A stretch of 64,000 bases of DNA. It comes from Lentisphaerota bacterium. GTDB taxonomy: Bacteria > Verrucomicrobiota > Lentisphaeria > Oligosphaerales > JABHEG01. The DNA is taken from contig JABHEG010000050.1 in the NCBI GenBank assembly GCA_018676675.1, positions 62,001-126,000 on the forward strand. Reading direction: 5' to 3'. The notes below the pieces were generated by a model that worked only from the letters and a program-made list of their open reading frames with translations, was not told the DNA's origin and did not search any database. The position numbers were made by a program, and so were the translations under genes. This document shows positions 34,570 to 44,585 of the stretch, piece after piece (positions within the stretch are counted from its first letter, which is position 1; the number at the start of each line of letters is the position of its first letter).

Positions 34570-36147
34570 ATGCCAGGTCCACAGCCAGAAGAGAACGAAG
34601 CGCCTGAGGCTCCTCCCATGGAGACGGCTGAAAAAGCGCCGGCCCCCAAGCGCCAGCCGTCCACGAGTGGCGGATCACGTTCCGGTTCCAAAGGCTCGAA
34701 AGGCCCGAAGAACGCAAAGGGCAAGTCGTCTGGGTCTCCTTCCCGTAAAGGGTCCTCTGATAAGGGCGGAGGGAGAGCGGACAACAGCGGGAAGTCGGGT
34801 GGACAAGGCCGCAAACAGGAGCGGTCAGGCAAGAGTAAACGGCATCTGCCCCAGGACGATATCAGCACGACTCGCGACCAGACCGCCCCCAATCTCGATC
34901 TGGCCGAACTCCAGAACATGGACATGACGATACTCACCAAGATGGGGCTTGAGCTCAACATTGAGGGCGTGGGATCGCTGACCAAACACGAACTGATCTT
35001 CGAGATCCTGAAGGCCAATACCGAGGCAAGTGGCCTCTTGTATGGCGGCGGCGTGCTTGAGGTGCTGCCGGACGGATTCGGGTTCCTGCGCAGTCCCAGC
35101 TACAGCTACCTGCCCTGCCCCGAAGACATCTACATGAGCCCATCGCAGATTCGGCGCTTCTCCCTCAGAACCGGCGACACCGTCACCGGGCAGATCCGCC
35201 AACCCCGCGAAAAAGAACGCTTTTTTGCGCTTCTGAAGGTGGAGTCCATCAACGCCGAGCCGCCGGAGTTGAAGAAGGAGAAGGTCCCGTTCGAGAATCT
35301 GACGCCCTACTTCCCGACCGAACGCCTCATGCTCGAAAGAGGGCCGGACGAGATCTCAATGCGCGTGGTTGACCTGGTCACGCCTGTGGGACGAGGGCAG
35401 CGCGGCTTGATCGTCGCCGCTCCGCGAACCGGTAAGACCGTTGTCCTGCAGAAAATCGCCAACAGTGTGATAGAGAATAACGACGACATCCTCCTCATCA
35501 TCCTGCTCATTGATGAACGTCCGGAAGAAGTGACGGACATGAAGCGCGTCGTGGGGCCGGAAGTGGAGGTGGTAAGCTCCACGTTCGATGAACCGCCAGA
35601 CCGCCACGTACAGGTGGCCGAAATGGTCATAGAGAAAGCCAAACGGCAGACCGAACACGGGCGGCATGTTGTCATACTGCTCGATAGTATCACCCGCCTT
35701 GCGCGAGCGTATAACACGATAGAGCCCCATAGCGGACGCATCCTCTCAGGAGGCGTAGACGCTAATGCTCTGCACAAACCGAAGCGCTTTTTCGGAGCCG
35801 CCCGGAACATTGAAGAGGGTGGAAGCTTGACCATTCTCGCCACTGCACTTATAGATACCGGAAGCCGTATGGACGAGGTGATCTTTGAAGAGTTCAAAGG
35901 CACCGGCAATATGGAACTCCGACTGGATCGGAAACTGGTCGACAAACGCATCTACCCGGCCATTAACATCGAACAGAGCGGAACTCGCAGAGAAGAGCTG
36001 CTCCTGCATCCCGACGAACTCGAACGCATGTGGAAGCTTCGCCGGGTGCTTAACGAAGTGCCGCCTGTTGAGGCGATGGAGCTGCTTATAGGCAAGCTCA
36101 AGAAGACGCAGAACAACATCGAGTTCATGCTGGCCCTGCAGATCTAG
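34570..36147 (+). CDS. rho: Transcription termination factor Rho with disordered N-terminal extension
   Basis: A 525-residue Rho, about 100 residues longer than E. coli Rho. The first 95 residues are rich in Ser, Gly, Lys and Pro, predicted disordered and basic, as in several non-proteobacterial Rho proteins. The RNA-binding cold-shock-like domain contains [14 protein letters not shown]; the ATPase core has PRTGKT (Walker A), [19 protein letters not shown] and [12 protein letters not shown], with the Q-loop/R-loop region intact. Rho unwinds RNA from polymerase. The leader hairpins of the leuA attenuator and other intrinsic terminators exist in parallel. Confidence 0.97.
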   Translation: MPGPQPEENEAPEAPPMETAEKAPAPKRQPSTSGGSRSGSKGSKGPKNAKGKSSGSPSRKGSSDKGGGRADNSGKSGGQGRKQERSGKSKRHLPQDDISTTRDQTAPNLDLAELQNMDMTILTKMGLELNIEGVGSLTKHELIFEILKANTEASGLLYGGGVLEVLPDGFGFLRSPSYSYLPCPEDIYMSPSQIRRFSLRTGDTVTGQIRQPREKERFFALLKVESINAEPPELKKEKVPFENLTPYFPTERLMLERGPDEISMRVVDLVTPVGRGQRGLIVAAPRTGKTVVLQKIANSVIENNDDILLIILLIDERPEEVTDMKRVVGPEVEVVSSTFDEPPDRHVQVAEMVIEKAKRQTEHGRHVVILLDSITRLARAYNTIEPHSGRILSGGVDANALHKPKRFFGAARNIEEGGSLTILATALIDTGSRMDEVIFEEFKGTGNMELRLDRKLVDKRIYPAINIEQSGTRREELLLHPDELERMWKLRRVLNEVPPVEAMELLIGKLKKTQNNIEFMLALQI

Positions 36148-36282
36148 GCTGAGCGATTGGTCGGCTATCCGTAGCCGAACGCATTGGACGCGCCGCCGTT
36201 CGGAAACGACGGCAGTAACTGGAGGGGAACGGCCACGTAATCGCACGTTCCGGCTGTCTTGCAGAAAGGAGACCTTTCAACG

Positions 36283-36498
36283 ATGGAGAGCATACGTTGC
36301 CCCTACTGTGACTGTAGAGTCCGTTTGAGTGACGTCGAAACCGACGATGGGACCTGCCCTGAATGCGGGGCACCCCTGATGGGATCCATGCTGTTCGGAG
36401 ACAGCGCCGCGGAGGATCTCTACGATGATGACGACGCCCACGGATTCCGGAAGAAGAAAAGCGCCCACGGAGAGGATGACTCTGACGACGATTTTTGA
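36283..36498 (+). CDS. Small zinc-ribbon protein
   Basis: A 71-residue protein. Two CxxC pairs, CPYCDCR near residue 6 and CPECGAPL near residue 25, form a zinc ribbon; the C-terminal half is strongly acidic (DDDDAH, DDSDDDF). AAAGGAG lies eleven bases upstream of the ATG. It sits between rho and parE, 8 bases before parE, so it belongs to the same transcript. The function is unknown; acidic zinc-ribbon proteins often bind RNA polymerase or nucleic-acid enzymes, but that is only a guess. Similar short proteins are often conserved next to parE in related phyla, as far as I can recall, with no assigned role. Confidence 0.75.
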   Translation: MESIRCPYCDCRVRLSDVETDDGTCPECGAPLMGSMLFGDSAAEDLYDDDDAHGFRKKKSAHGEDDSDDDF

Positions 36499-36505
36499 GT
36501 AACAT

Positions 36506-38311
36506 ATGAGCAAAACGAGCACTCCCGTCTACGACGAAAGCAAAGTAAAGACTCTAAGTTCGCTTGAGCACATCCGAACGCGGCCCGGAATGTACGTTGG
36601 GCGGCTTGGGAAGGGCTCGCACCAAGACGATGGGATCTATGTTCTCCTCAAAGAAGTGATCGATAACTGCATTGACGAATTCATCATGGGATTCGGCAAG
36701 CGGGTCGACATAAGCGTGAGCGAAGGCGGGGAAGTCAGGGTTCGCGACTATGGAAGAGGGATTCCCCTGGGGAAACTCATTGACTGCGTTTCCAGGATCA
36801 ACACCGGCGCAAAGTACAACGACGAAGTCTTCCAGTTCTCCGTCGGCCTGAACGGCGTCGGGCTGAAAGCAGTCAACGCGCTGGCAGAGAGCTTCCGAGT
36901 CACCTCCCACCGAGACGGCGCCACGAAGACGGCGCTCTTCGCCGATGGGAATCTTCAGGACGAAGGCGACGGCACGACAGAGGAGCCTGACGGCACCGAG
37001 ATCGTCTTCCGTCCCGGCCCCGATTTCTTCCCCCACTTCCAGTTCGAAGAGAAAATCGTTCGCCGACGGCTGTGGAACTATGCCTACCTGAACAGCGGCC
37101 TGTCGTTCTACTACAACGGCGAACGCTACTACTCTCGCCATGGTGTGCTTGACCTCCTTGAGGAAAAGGTCGAGGGCGAGAAGGTCTACGAGATCATCTA
37201 CCACAAGGAGGCGCAGCTTGAGTTCGCCTTCTGCCACACACCAAACTTCGGTGAAACGTACTACTCTTTCGTCAATGGCCAGTACACCAACGACGGGGGA
37301 ACCCACCAATCCGCTTTCCGCGAAGGTATCCTCAAAGCCGTAAACGACTTCTCAGGAAAGAATCTCGATGGGGCCGACGTGCGCAATGGCATCGTTGGTG
37401 CGATCGCCGTGAAGCTCAGGGAACCGATTTTCGAGTCACAGACCAAAAACAAGCTGGGGAACCACGAAATCCGAACGGACTTGGTGAACCGCGTCCGCGA
37501 CATCGTTGCCGCGTTCCTCTACAAGAACGACGACACCGCCGCCAAGTTCCTGGAAAAGGTGACCCAGAATGAGCGCCTGCGAAAAGAGATCCAGACGGTC
37601 AAGAAGCAGGCAAAGGAACAAGCGAAAAAGGCCCGGATCAAGATCCCGAAACTTCGCGACTGCAAGTATCATCTGAGCGACAGCTCCGCGGAAGGATCGC
37701 GCTCAATGCTCTTCCTTACCGAAGGGCAGTCAGCCGCAGGATCGATGATCAGCTGTCGGGATGTGAACACTCAGGCCATCTTCTGCCTCAAGGGCAAGCC
37801 GCTCAACTGCCACGGACACCGCTGGAAGACGGTCTACAAGAATGAAGAACTCTATTTCGTTATGAAATCCCTCGGCATTGAGGATGGCCTGGAGAGCTTG
37901 CGCTACGCGAAGGTCATCATCGCAACCGACGCCGATGTGGATGGGCTGCATATCCGCAATCTACTTATCACATTCTTCCTCACGTACTTCGAGCAGCTTG
38001 TCCTCTCCCAACACCTGTTCATTCTGGAAACCCCCCTCTTCCGTGTTCGCAACAAGAAGCAGACGATCTACTGCTACGACGAACAGGAGCGGGAAGAAGC
38101 CGCCGCCAAACTCGGCAAAAGCATCGAGACCACACGGTTCAAAGGGCTGGGAGAGATATCACCAGGAGAGTTCGGGCAGTTCATCGGAGACGATATCCGC
38201 TTGGTCCCGGTAACCGTCGACAGCCTCAAGTCTGTCCCGACGATGCTGGATTTCTTCATGGGGAAGAACACGCCCCAGAGACGAAGCTACATCATGGAAA
38301 ACCTGATCTGA
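36506..38311 (+). CDS. parE: DNA topoisomerase IV-type subunit B
   Basis: A 601-residue type IIA topoisomerase ATPase subunit. GHKL motifs are VIDNCIDEF, DYGRGIPLG and LNGVGLKAVNAL; the TOPRIM domain has LTEGQSAAG, where the usual EGDSA aspartate is glutamine, plus TDADVDGLHIRNLL. The phrase DVNTQAIFCLKGKPLNCHG resembles ParE-like proteins of chlamydiae and Bacteroidetes. I use parE rather than gyrB because its length (no long insert) and its parC partner fit topoisomerase IV better, but the activity cannot be fixed from sequence. parC begins 68 bases downstream. Confidence 0.88.
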   Translation: MSKTSTPVYDESKVKTLSSLEHIRTRPGMYVGRLGKGSHQDDGIYVLLKEVIDNCIDEFIMGFGKRVDISVSEGGEVRVRDYGRGIPLGKLIDCVSRINTGAKYNDEVFQFSVGLNGVGLKAVNALAESFRVTSHRDGATKTALFADGNLQDEGDGTTEEPDGTEIVFRPGPDFFPHFQFEEKIVRRRLWNYAYLNSGLSFYYNGERYYSRHGVLDLLEEKVEGEKVYEIIYHKEAQLEFAFCHTPNFGETYYSFVNGQYTNDGGTHQSAFREGILKAVNDFSGKNLDGADVRNGIVGAIAVKLREPIFESQTKNKLGNHEIRTDLVNRVRDIVAAFLYKNDDTAAKFLEKVTQNERLRKEIQTVKKQAKEQAKKARIKIPKLRDCKYHLSDSSAEGSRSMLFLTEGQSAAGSMISCRDVNTQAIFCLKGKPLNCHGHRWKTVYKNEELYFVMKSLGIEDGLESLRYAKVIIATDADVDGLHIRNLLITFFLTYFEQLVLSQHLFILETPLFRVRNKKQTIYCYDEQEREEAAAKLGKSIETTRFKGLGEISPGEFGQFIGDDIRLVPVTVDSLKSVPTMLDFFMGKNTPQRRSYIMENLI

Positions 38312-38378
38312 CCCCTCCTGCCTGTGGCCACCTCAGGAAAGTCGATGCGAAACGAGAATTGGTTCTGAAACACCCCCT

Positions 38379-41066
38379 ATGACTGACGAGCCCAAACAAG
38401 ACGAAAACGCGCCCCAGCCGGAAACGGATGAAACGCTTTCCCCAAGCGACGAACAGGCACAGTCCCCCCTCGACGAAGCCCTCGACCCTGATTCCGTGGA
38501 AGCGACCCATGAAGATACTGAAGATGCCCTTCAGGAACTCATGGCGAGCAACTACATCCAGTACGCGTCCTATGTCATCAAAGAGCGGGCGATTCCCGAC
38601 GTCAATGACGGACTAAAACCCGTCCAGCGCCGCATCCTGCATGCCCTCCACGGCATGGATGACGGACGCTTCCATAAGGTCGCGAACGTCATCGGCCAGA
38701 CGATGCAGTACCACCCCCACGGCGACGCTTCCATCGGTAGCGCTCTCGTCGTCCTGGCCAACAAAGACTACTTCATCGATAAGCAGGGGAACTTCGGTAA
38801 CATCTACACCGGAGACCAGGCATCCGCGGCTCGTTACATCGAGTGTCGCCTGAGTCCTCTCGCGCGTGAGGTGCTCTTCAACCCCGAGATCACTGATTTC
38901 GTTGACTCCTATGACGGACGCAAGCAGGAACCGGTGACCCTGCCCGCGAAAGTCCCGTCGCTGCTCATGATGGGAGCCGATGGTATCGCCGTCGGAATGA
39001 CGACCCGGGTGCTGCCCCACAACTTCTGTGAGTTGCTGGAGGCCCAAATCGCCATCCTCAGGAACCAGCCGTTCACGCTCTATCCTGATTTCCTCACCGG
39101 CGGAACCATGGATGTCGGAGAATACGACGACGGGCGCGGCAAAGTCCTGCTCAGGGCCAGAATCGAGAAGACGAGCGACAAGACCCTGGTCATCCGGGAG
39201 ATTCCCGCAACCACGACCACTGAGTCACTGATGAACTCGATCGAGGAAGCGGCCAAGAAAGGCAAGATCAAAGTTGCCTCGATCAACGATTACACTGCCG
39301 AACGGGTCGAGATCGAGATCACCTTGCCACGTGGGGTCTACGCAAAGGAAGCTCTGCAGCAACTCTACGCCTACACAAACTGCGAAGTCTCAGTCAACTC
39401 GAACCTCGTGGTCATTCATGAAAATCGGCCGGTCATCATGGCCGTCAGTGAAGTCCTTCGGCACAACACTCAAAAGCTGATGGACGACCTTCGGCGGGAG
39501 TTGGAACTCCTGCTCGGGAAGCTCCAGGACCGCTTCCACGACCGAACCCTGGCCCAGATTTTCATTGAGAACCGCATCTACAAGCGGATCGAGGAGTGTG
39601 AGACATACAAACTCGTCCTCGCCGAAGTGCGTAGAGGACTCGAGAAGTTCCGCCATCTCCTGCGCCGCGACATCACCGACGAGGATATCGAGCGACTCCT
39701 CCAACTCCAGATCCGCCGCATCTCACGGTTCGACATCAACAAGAACCGGGAAGAGCTGGAGAACATCCTCAAGGGAATCGCCGAAACAGAGAGCCATCTC
39801 GCCCACCTGAAGCGTTTCACGATCAACTACATCAAGGCGTTGCTCAAGAAGTACGGTGAGTCGTACCCCAGACGAACGGAGATCACCGATCTGGAGACGA
39901 TCGACGTGCGCTCAGTTGCTCTCCAGAACATCAAGGTCGGGCACGACCGGGTCGGCCAGTTCGTGGGGACGGATGTACGCAACAGCAATAAGGGAGAAGC
40001 CCCCCTCGTCTGCTCAGAGTTCGACCGACTGGTTGTACTCAGAGGCAATGGCTCTTTCCAGGTCATCCCAATCCCCGACAAGCTCTACGTCGGCCCCTCC
40101 AAGTTCCTGCTCAAGGCCGATAAGGAGCAGGTCTACTCCATGATCTACCGCGAAAAGAAGAAGGGACGCTATTACGCGAAGCGCTTCCGGATCGATCGCT
40201 ATATCATGGAACGCGATTACACAACCATCCCCAAAGGCTGTGTGGTTGAGGCGTTTTACACCAACTATGGCGTGGTAACACGCTGTGAGTACAAGCCAAA
40301 TAAGCGCCTGAAGGCCGACCACGCAGACGTCGACTTCGACACCGTGGAAATTCGCAGTACGGGAGCCCGGGGATTCAAGATCGCTGACCACCCCGTGAAG
40401 AGCTTCACACAACTCAAACGAGGCGTTCCAGAACCTCCTAATGGAGATGACAACGCATCGGGAGATCCGCCCGAAAATGACGATGGTCTCCCCCCCGGCG
40501 ATAGCGACGGCGATGGCGGCGATGTCCCCGCGACGCCGACCGCGACGCCAACCCAGACGCCGCCGGAGGCGGATACTCCGCCTGTCTCGGACGAAGAGGA
40601 GGATGCACGGTCCTGTGACCCCGGTTCCGACCCCACCACCACCGAACCGGTCTCTCCTCCTGAACCGGAGAAGAAGTCGAGCGACAAGCAGACAGGAGCC
40701 ACGGCACGGAAACGGAAGACCTCGAACAAGAAGAAGGCCGCCCCCAGGAAGCAGTCCAGGGCGAAGGCCTCTGCCACCCCAAAGCCAGAGCCGGTGCCCC
40801 CTCCTGCCACGCCCAAACGCGAGCCCGGGAAGAAGCAGAGAAAGCCCGCAGGGACCAAGAAACCTGCCCCCGCGAACGCTGGATCGTCACGGAATTCCAA
40901 AGCCAGAGAATGGGCGGAACGAACGGCGAAAGCTGCTGGGGCAAAGTCTGCACCGGCTACCGACAATGCCTCACCGAAGCAAGAGCAGACAACTCCCCTG
41001 CCAAAGCCTGTGCCGGCCCCCCTCCGCACGCTCATCGACGAAGAAACGCCTTTCTTCCTCGAGTAG
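38379..41066 (+). CDS. parC: DNA topoisomerase IV-type subunit A with basic proline-rich tail
   Basis: An 895-residue protein. The breakage-reunion domain has PVQRRILHALHGM, YHPHGDASIGSALV and the catalytic tyrosine Y153 in AARYIECRLS. The GyrA-box-type QRRRGGKG is not present, which supports a ParC-like activity. At the site matching E. coli GyrA Ser83 there is Ala (A117), and Ser (S121) replaces Asp87. After about residue 690 the sequence becomes a low-complexity acidic, then Lys/Pro/Ala-rich tail of about 200 residues, probably disordered and DNA-binding. The N-terminal 45 residues are acidic and also disordered. Confidence 0.88.
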   Translation: MTDEPKQDENAPQPETDETLSPSDEQAQSPLDEALDPDSVEATHEDTEDALQELMASNYIQYASYVIKERAIPDVNDGLKPVQRRILHALHGMDDGRFHKVANVIGQTMQYHPHGDASIGSALVVLANKDYFIDKQGNFGNIYTGDQASAARYIECRLSPLAREVLFNPEITDFVDSYDGRKQEPVTLPAKVPSLLMMGADGIAVGMTTRVLPHNFCELLEAQIAILRNQPFTLYPDFLTGGTMDVGEYDDGRGKVLLRARIEKTSDKTLVIREIPATTTTESLMNSIEEAAKKGKIKVASINDYTAERVEIEITLPRGVYAKEALQQLYAYTNCEVSVNSNLVVIHENRPVIMAVSEVLRHNTQKLMDDLRRELELLLGKLQDRFHDRTLAQIFIENRIYKRIEECETYKLVLAEVRRGLEKFRHLLRRDITDEDIERLLQLQIRRISRFDINKNREELENILKGIAETESHLAHLKRFTINYIKALLKKYGESYPRRTEITDLETIDVRSVALQNIKVGHDRVGQFVGTDVRNSNKGEAPLVCSEFDRLVVLRGNGSFQVIPIPDKLYVGPSKFLLKADKEQVYSMIYREKKKGRYYAKRFRIDRYIMERDYTTIPKGCVVEAFYTNYGVVTRCEYKPNKRLKADHADVDFDTVEIRSTGARGFKIADHPVKSFTQLKRGVPEPPNGDDNASGDPPENDDGLPPGDSDGDGGDVPATPTATPTQTPPEADTPPVSDEEEDARSCDPGSDPTTTEPVSPPEPEKKSSDKQTGATARKRKTSNKKKAAPRKQSRAKASATPKPEPVPPPATPKREPGKKQRKPAGTKKPAPANAGSSRNSKAREWAERTAKAAGAKSAPATDNASPKQEQTTPLPKPVPAPLRTLIDEETPFFLE

Positions 41067-41143
41067 TCCCGCGTACCTTCATGCCTGGGGACGGGCAGCC
41101 CACACACACGCTCTTCCGGCCTACGTCCGAGCTGGGGAGCGTT

Positions 41144-42982
41144 TCACTTCCCCCGAAGAACAGACAACACGACACAGGATGCACACTCTGGCGAATGATG
41201 CACTGTGTTTTCAGCGGTCCGCAGGCGCTGTTCCACTCCCAACGCCCCTCCAGTATTCGGATTCACATCGAACCGTGGATAATTGCTGCTGGAAACGTCC
41301 AGCCGCAGCCTATGCCCTTCGGGGATCCGAGACGCGGTTGGGAAGAGCTCAAACGTGAGTCGGTACACCATCCCGGGCTCACCAAGCTTCTCCTCGTCGT
41401 ACCCATCCCGGAAACGCAGTCGCGCTATCCCGTCCGTGAGGTTGGCAGCCACCCCGGAAGGACACGACGAGGTGGGGGGAATGATCTCCAACAGTTTGGC
41501 TGTGAAATCGGTATCCGGAGCATCGCTCGAAACATAGAGGTCCACCGTCACCGGCCCGACGATATCAAGATCTGCTGCGAATGGTGCCGTCTCGAACGCC
41601 AGGACATCTCGCCTTGAAGCCAGGGGCACACCGTTCCCACCACTGGCAGGAAACCGCGCGTCGTTGCGCTGGTCAAACATCCCGGCTGGCAGGGGAAGGG
41701 CTGAAAGGCTGCCACCGATCGTTGGGACAGGCAGCGAGGGATCAAACGTAAACGATGTGCCCTGCGCTTCGTCAGCTGTCGGCAGGTCGAGGCTCAGTGC
41801 CCCGCCATGTCGCAGGCGGAGACGTATCTCTTCTGAGTTGGCTGGAGGCCAGCTCGAGGCCTCCCTCCACTCCCCGCCTTTCCCAATCTTCCCCGGTCCC
41901 GCCGGCGGCGCTGTTCCCGCCCCCATCAGGAAGTACGTCACCGGTTTCTCGTCCTCCAGCCCCACATCCAGCCCTTTCAGCCACTGATCCATCCAGCGCA
42001 GTCGAACGGCTTCGAAGTCAATGCTCCCCTGTGGGCCGAAAGCCGCATCTCCGGCAGCACCAACCCCCACGCCTCCATGCGTCCATGGCCCCATGAGGAC
42101 GTGAACAGCAGTCGTCTGCAACTCAGAGAGGGCCAGGAAATTCTCAAGCGTGCCGCGCGTGTAGGTGTCATACCAACCGCCCACGTACAGCGTGGGAACG
42201 TCGGCGTGGCTGTCGTAGAAGGGGCGTGGCCCAAAACCGGGCCGCTGCCAGAAAGCATCATAGGTGCCACGCTGCTGAATCTCCAGCGCCCAGCGCTCGT
42301 AGCTTGGGATCAAGCGCAAAGGTGTTGCGCCAGCCCGAATGGGACCAGCCGCCAGGTAATCCCAAACGTGCTCTGAAGCCTCGGTCAAGACGCGCTTCAA
42401 GCCGGGATCTGCAGCCGCTTCCCGACTGGTTGCAGCCATGCTGAAAGCGTAGACCAGGAAGCGCATCTCAAGCGCTCCATTCTGTCGCATTGAACTGTGG
42501 AAGTAGCTCGACGGTCCAAACTGAACGATCATTGCGGCCAGAGCGGGAGGAGCCAACGCTGCCAACGCGCTTTGGTCTGCCGCACAGTAAGAAGCCCCCA
42601 ACGTACCGACACTCCCATTGCACCACGGCTGCGCCGCCAACCAGGCCACGGTGTCCACGCCGTCTTCCCCTTCGTCAGCAAACGCGAAGAACTCGCCCTC
42701 AGACGCGTATCTGCCCCGAACGTCCTGCGCGACGAAGACGTACCCGCGCTGTGCATAGAACGTCCCGGTCCCGGCAGCTCCACACTTGTCATAGGGGGTC
42801 CGGAACAGAATCACCGGGAGTGGAGCCGACAGGCGATCAACCGTCTGCGCAGGAAAATAGACGTCAGCCCGGGACACAACCCCATCACGGAATGGGATGG
42901 CGATTCCGGGGGCCAGCACAACGTCATGCTGGCACGATGAGCCCAGAGGGCTGGGGGACGCTTTTTCTGGAATCAAGGACAT
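41144..42982 (-). CDS. CocE/NonD-family hydrolase (X-Pro dipeptidyl-peptidase S15 type)
   Basis: A 612-residue alpha/beta hydrolase. The N-terminal core has ILFRTPYDKCG, QDVRGRYASEGEF and the nucleophile serine in LGASYCAADQ, where family members usually have GxSYxG; the acid residue is in GGWYDTYTRG and the histidine in MGPWTHGG. A jelly-roll C-terminal domain (about residues 380-600) with the X-Pro dipeptidyl-peptidase type ending follows. The family includes cocaine esterase, amino-ester hydrolases and Xaa-Pro peptidases; the substrate here is unknown. No signal peptide is evident. Confidence 0.92.
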   Translation of the reverse strand: MSLIPEKASPSPLGSSCQHDVVLAPGIAIPFRDGVVSRADVYFPAQTVDRLSAPLPVILFRTPYDKCGAAGTGTFYAQRGYVFVAQDVRGRYASEGEFFAFADEGEDGVDTVAWLAAQPWCNGSVGTLGASYCAADQSALAALAPPALAAMIVQFGPSSYFHSSMRQNGALEMRFLVYAFSMAATSREAAADPGLKRVLTEASEHVWDYLAAGPIRAGATPLRLIPSYERWALEIQQRGTYDAFWQRPGFGPRPFYDSHADVPTLYVGGWYDTYTRGTLENFLALSELQTTAVHVLMGPWTHGGVGVGAAGDAAFGPQGSIDFEAVRLRWMDQWLKGLDVGLEDEKPVTYFLMGAGTAPPAGPGKIGKGGEWREASSWPPANSEEIRLRLRHGGALSLDLPTADEAQGTSFTFDPSLPVPTIGGSLSALPLPAGMFDQRNDARFPASGGNGVPLASRRDVLAFETAPFAADLDIVGPVTVDLYVSSDAPDTDFTAKLLEIIPPTSSCPSGVAANLTDGIARLRFRDGYDEEKLGEPGMVYRLTFELFPTASRIPEGHRLRLDVSSSNYPRFDVNPNTGGALGVEQRLRTAENTVHHSPECASCVVLSVLRGK

Positions 42983-43282
42983 GAAACGTCTTCCTCAATC
43001 TCGACCTCTGGCTACAGAAGTCGGCTATGGGGCTCAAATCGACACGTGAATATAAGCCCCTCCCAACCCTCGACGAGGTCAGCGGAGCAACATATTCGCC
43101 CCTCCCTCGGGGAATGATTGGGGGCGGAACCAGGTGCAGGCGGCGCAATCCGCGTCTATCTTTCCAAGGCTCTGCCCTCTCCATGGCTTCCGCCGGACAA
43201 TCGACAACCGACAGCGACGATCTCGACCTGGGCAAATCCCAGGAAGAAACCCAGGAGTCGTTCTGGGGAAAGGAACGCAGGA

Positions 43283-44311
43283 ATGGACAAGATCGAGCGG
43301 TTCCTGGCCACCATCGAACGGAGACCTGTCGATCGCCCGGCCGCCTGGCTCGGCATGCCCACGACAGACGCCATGCCCGCCCTCCTGGCCTATTTCGGGG
43401 TGGACGACGAGGAGCAACTCAAACGCCTGTTGGACGACGATGTGTGGCCGGTCGAAGTACCTTACCACCATCCGCCTGCCAACCACATCGCCTGTGCGTT
43501 CGACTTCACCAAGAAGGGCGACACCGACTATGAGGAACGGAGCCTGACCGCCCCCGGATTCTTCGACGGTAAGACTGATCCGGCCTGTCTTGACTCCTTC
43601 CAGTGGCCCGACCCGGCAGAACACATGAGCCATGGCGAGTGCCTTGAGGCCGTGGAGGCCGCACCGGGAGACTACGCCCGGCTCGGTATCATGTGGTCTG
43701 CCCACTTCCAGGATGCATGCTCAGCATTCGGCATGGAAGACGCGCTCATGACCATGCTCACAGCACCAAAGATGTTCCAGGCAGTCATCGACCGCATTAC
43801 CGAGTTCTACCTGGCAGCGAACAGAATCTTCTATGAAGCCGCCCAGGGAAAGCTCCATGCAGTACTGATTGGCAATGACTTCGGCAGCCAGACCGAGCTG
43901 ATGCTATCCCCTGATGCTTTGCGCACCTTCGTCTTCCCGGGAACACGCCGCCTGATCGCGCAGGCACACAGCTTCGGTCTCAAGGTCATCCATCACTCCT
44001 GCGGAGCCGTCTCAGAAGTGATCCCTGACCTCATCGAACTTGGAGCCGATGTCATCCATCCCATCCAGGCGCTCGCAACCGGAATGGATGCCGGACGCCT
44101 CGCTCGGGACTTCCGCGATCGCGTTTCCTTCTGCGGAGGCGTAGACGTGCAACGGCTGCTCGTCCAGGGCACGCCTGACGAGCTCGCCGCTGAAGTGGCA
44201 CGGCTCCGGGGGCTCTTCCCAACGGGGCTCGTCATCTCACCAAGCCACGAAGCCGTGCTCCCCGATATTCCACCGGAGAACATCGCAGCCATATTCAGGG
44301 CCCTGCGCTAG
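43283..44311 (+). CDS. Uroporphyrinogen decarboxylase (UroD/URO-D)-family protein
   Basis: A 342-residue member of the UroD superfamily. The ATG at 43283 follows AGGAA and leaves the usual N-terminus MDKIERFLATIERRPVDRP; a longer frame has no character. The central LGIMWSAHFQDACSAFG and the C-terminal HHSCGAVSEVIPDLIELGAD followed by HPIQ are typical of the non-haem group (corrinoid/methyltransferase-like) of this family. Haem-type UroD catalytic residues are absent, so it is probably a methyltransferase-like or demethylase partner of unknown substrate; these are frequent in sulfatase-rich phyla. The pseudogene of an FAD oxidoreductase lies directly downstream and may have been its partner. 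Confidence 0.85.
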   Translation: MDKIERFLATIERRPVDRPAAWLGMPTTDAMPALLAYFGVDDEEQLKRLLDDDVWPVEVPYHHPPANHIACAFDFTKKGDTDYEERSLTAPGFFDGKTDPACLDSFQWPDPAEHMSHGECLEAVEAAPGDYARLGIMWSAHFQDACSAFGMEDALMTMLTAPKMFQAVIDRITEFYLAANRIFYEAAQGKLHAVLIGNDFGSQTELMLSPDALRTFVFPGTRRLIAQAHSFGLKVIHHSCGAVSEVIPDLIELGADVIHPIQALATGMDAGRLARDFRDRVSFCGGVDVQRLLVQGTPDELAAEVARLRGLFPTGLVISPSHEAVLPDIPPENIAAIFRALR

Positions 44312-44352
44312 GCACGGTGTATGCACCGGCCGTGCGCCACTGGAGACAGCCC

Positions 44353-44585
44353 ATGGCTCCCCTCTTTCACCAAACCGTTTCCGAGCCCCATCGCCCCCGC
44401 CCGTGCTGGTCGAGACCGATGTATTGATCTGCGGAGGAGGCCCGGCCGGGACAGCGACGGCGCTGGCAGTTCAGAACGAGATCCCTCCACGGGCCACGGC
44501 CGTTGACGAACTGCCGAGAGTACTCCGCGACGCAGACGTCACCGTCACCAGCCGCCCCCGATCCTGCCGATGCCCATTCGACTGA
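44353..44585 (+). pseudogene. Remnant of an FAD-dependent oxidoreductase (frameshift plus internal deletion)
   Basis: ATGGCTCCC at 44353, preceded by GGAG, begins MAPLFHQTVSEPHRPRP, like the N-terminus of a group of FAD-dependent oxidoreductases. Near 44400 the frame shifts by one base, after which VLVETDVLICGGGPAGTATA gives the expected dinucleotide-binding motif. The frame then joins, without the roughly 400 residues expected, VQNEIPPRATAVDELPRVL, which resembles the C-terminal end of the same family. I conclude that most of the gene has been deleted and a frameshift acquired. It follows the UroD-family gene by 41 bases and precedes an IclR regulator. Confidence 0.65.

Noticed and set aside
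36161..36178. Hairpin tcggcta/tagccga after rho considered as a terminator
   Set aside because: The stem is only 7 bp, without a T-run, and the zinc ribbon and parE genes follow closely, so read-through is expected.
40265..41107. 280-residue open frame on the minus strand
   Set aside because: A shadow of the low-complexity ParC tail, whose GC-rich codons keep opposite frames open.
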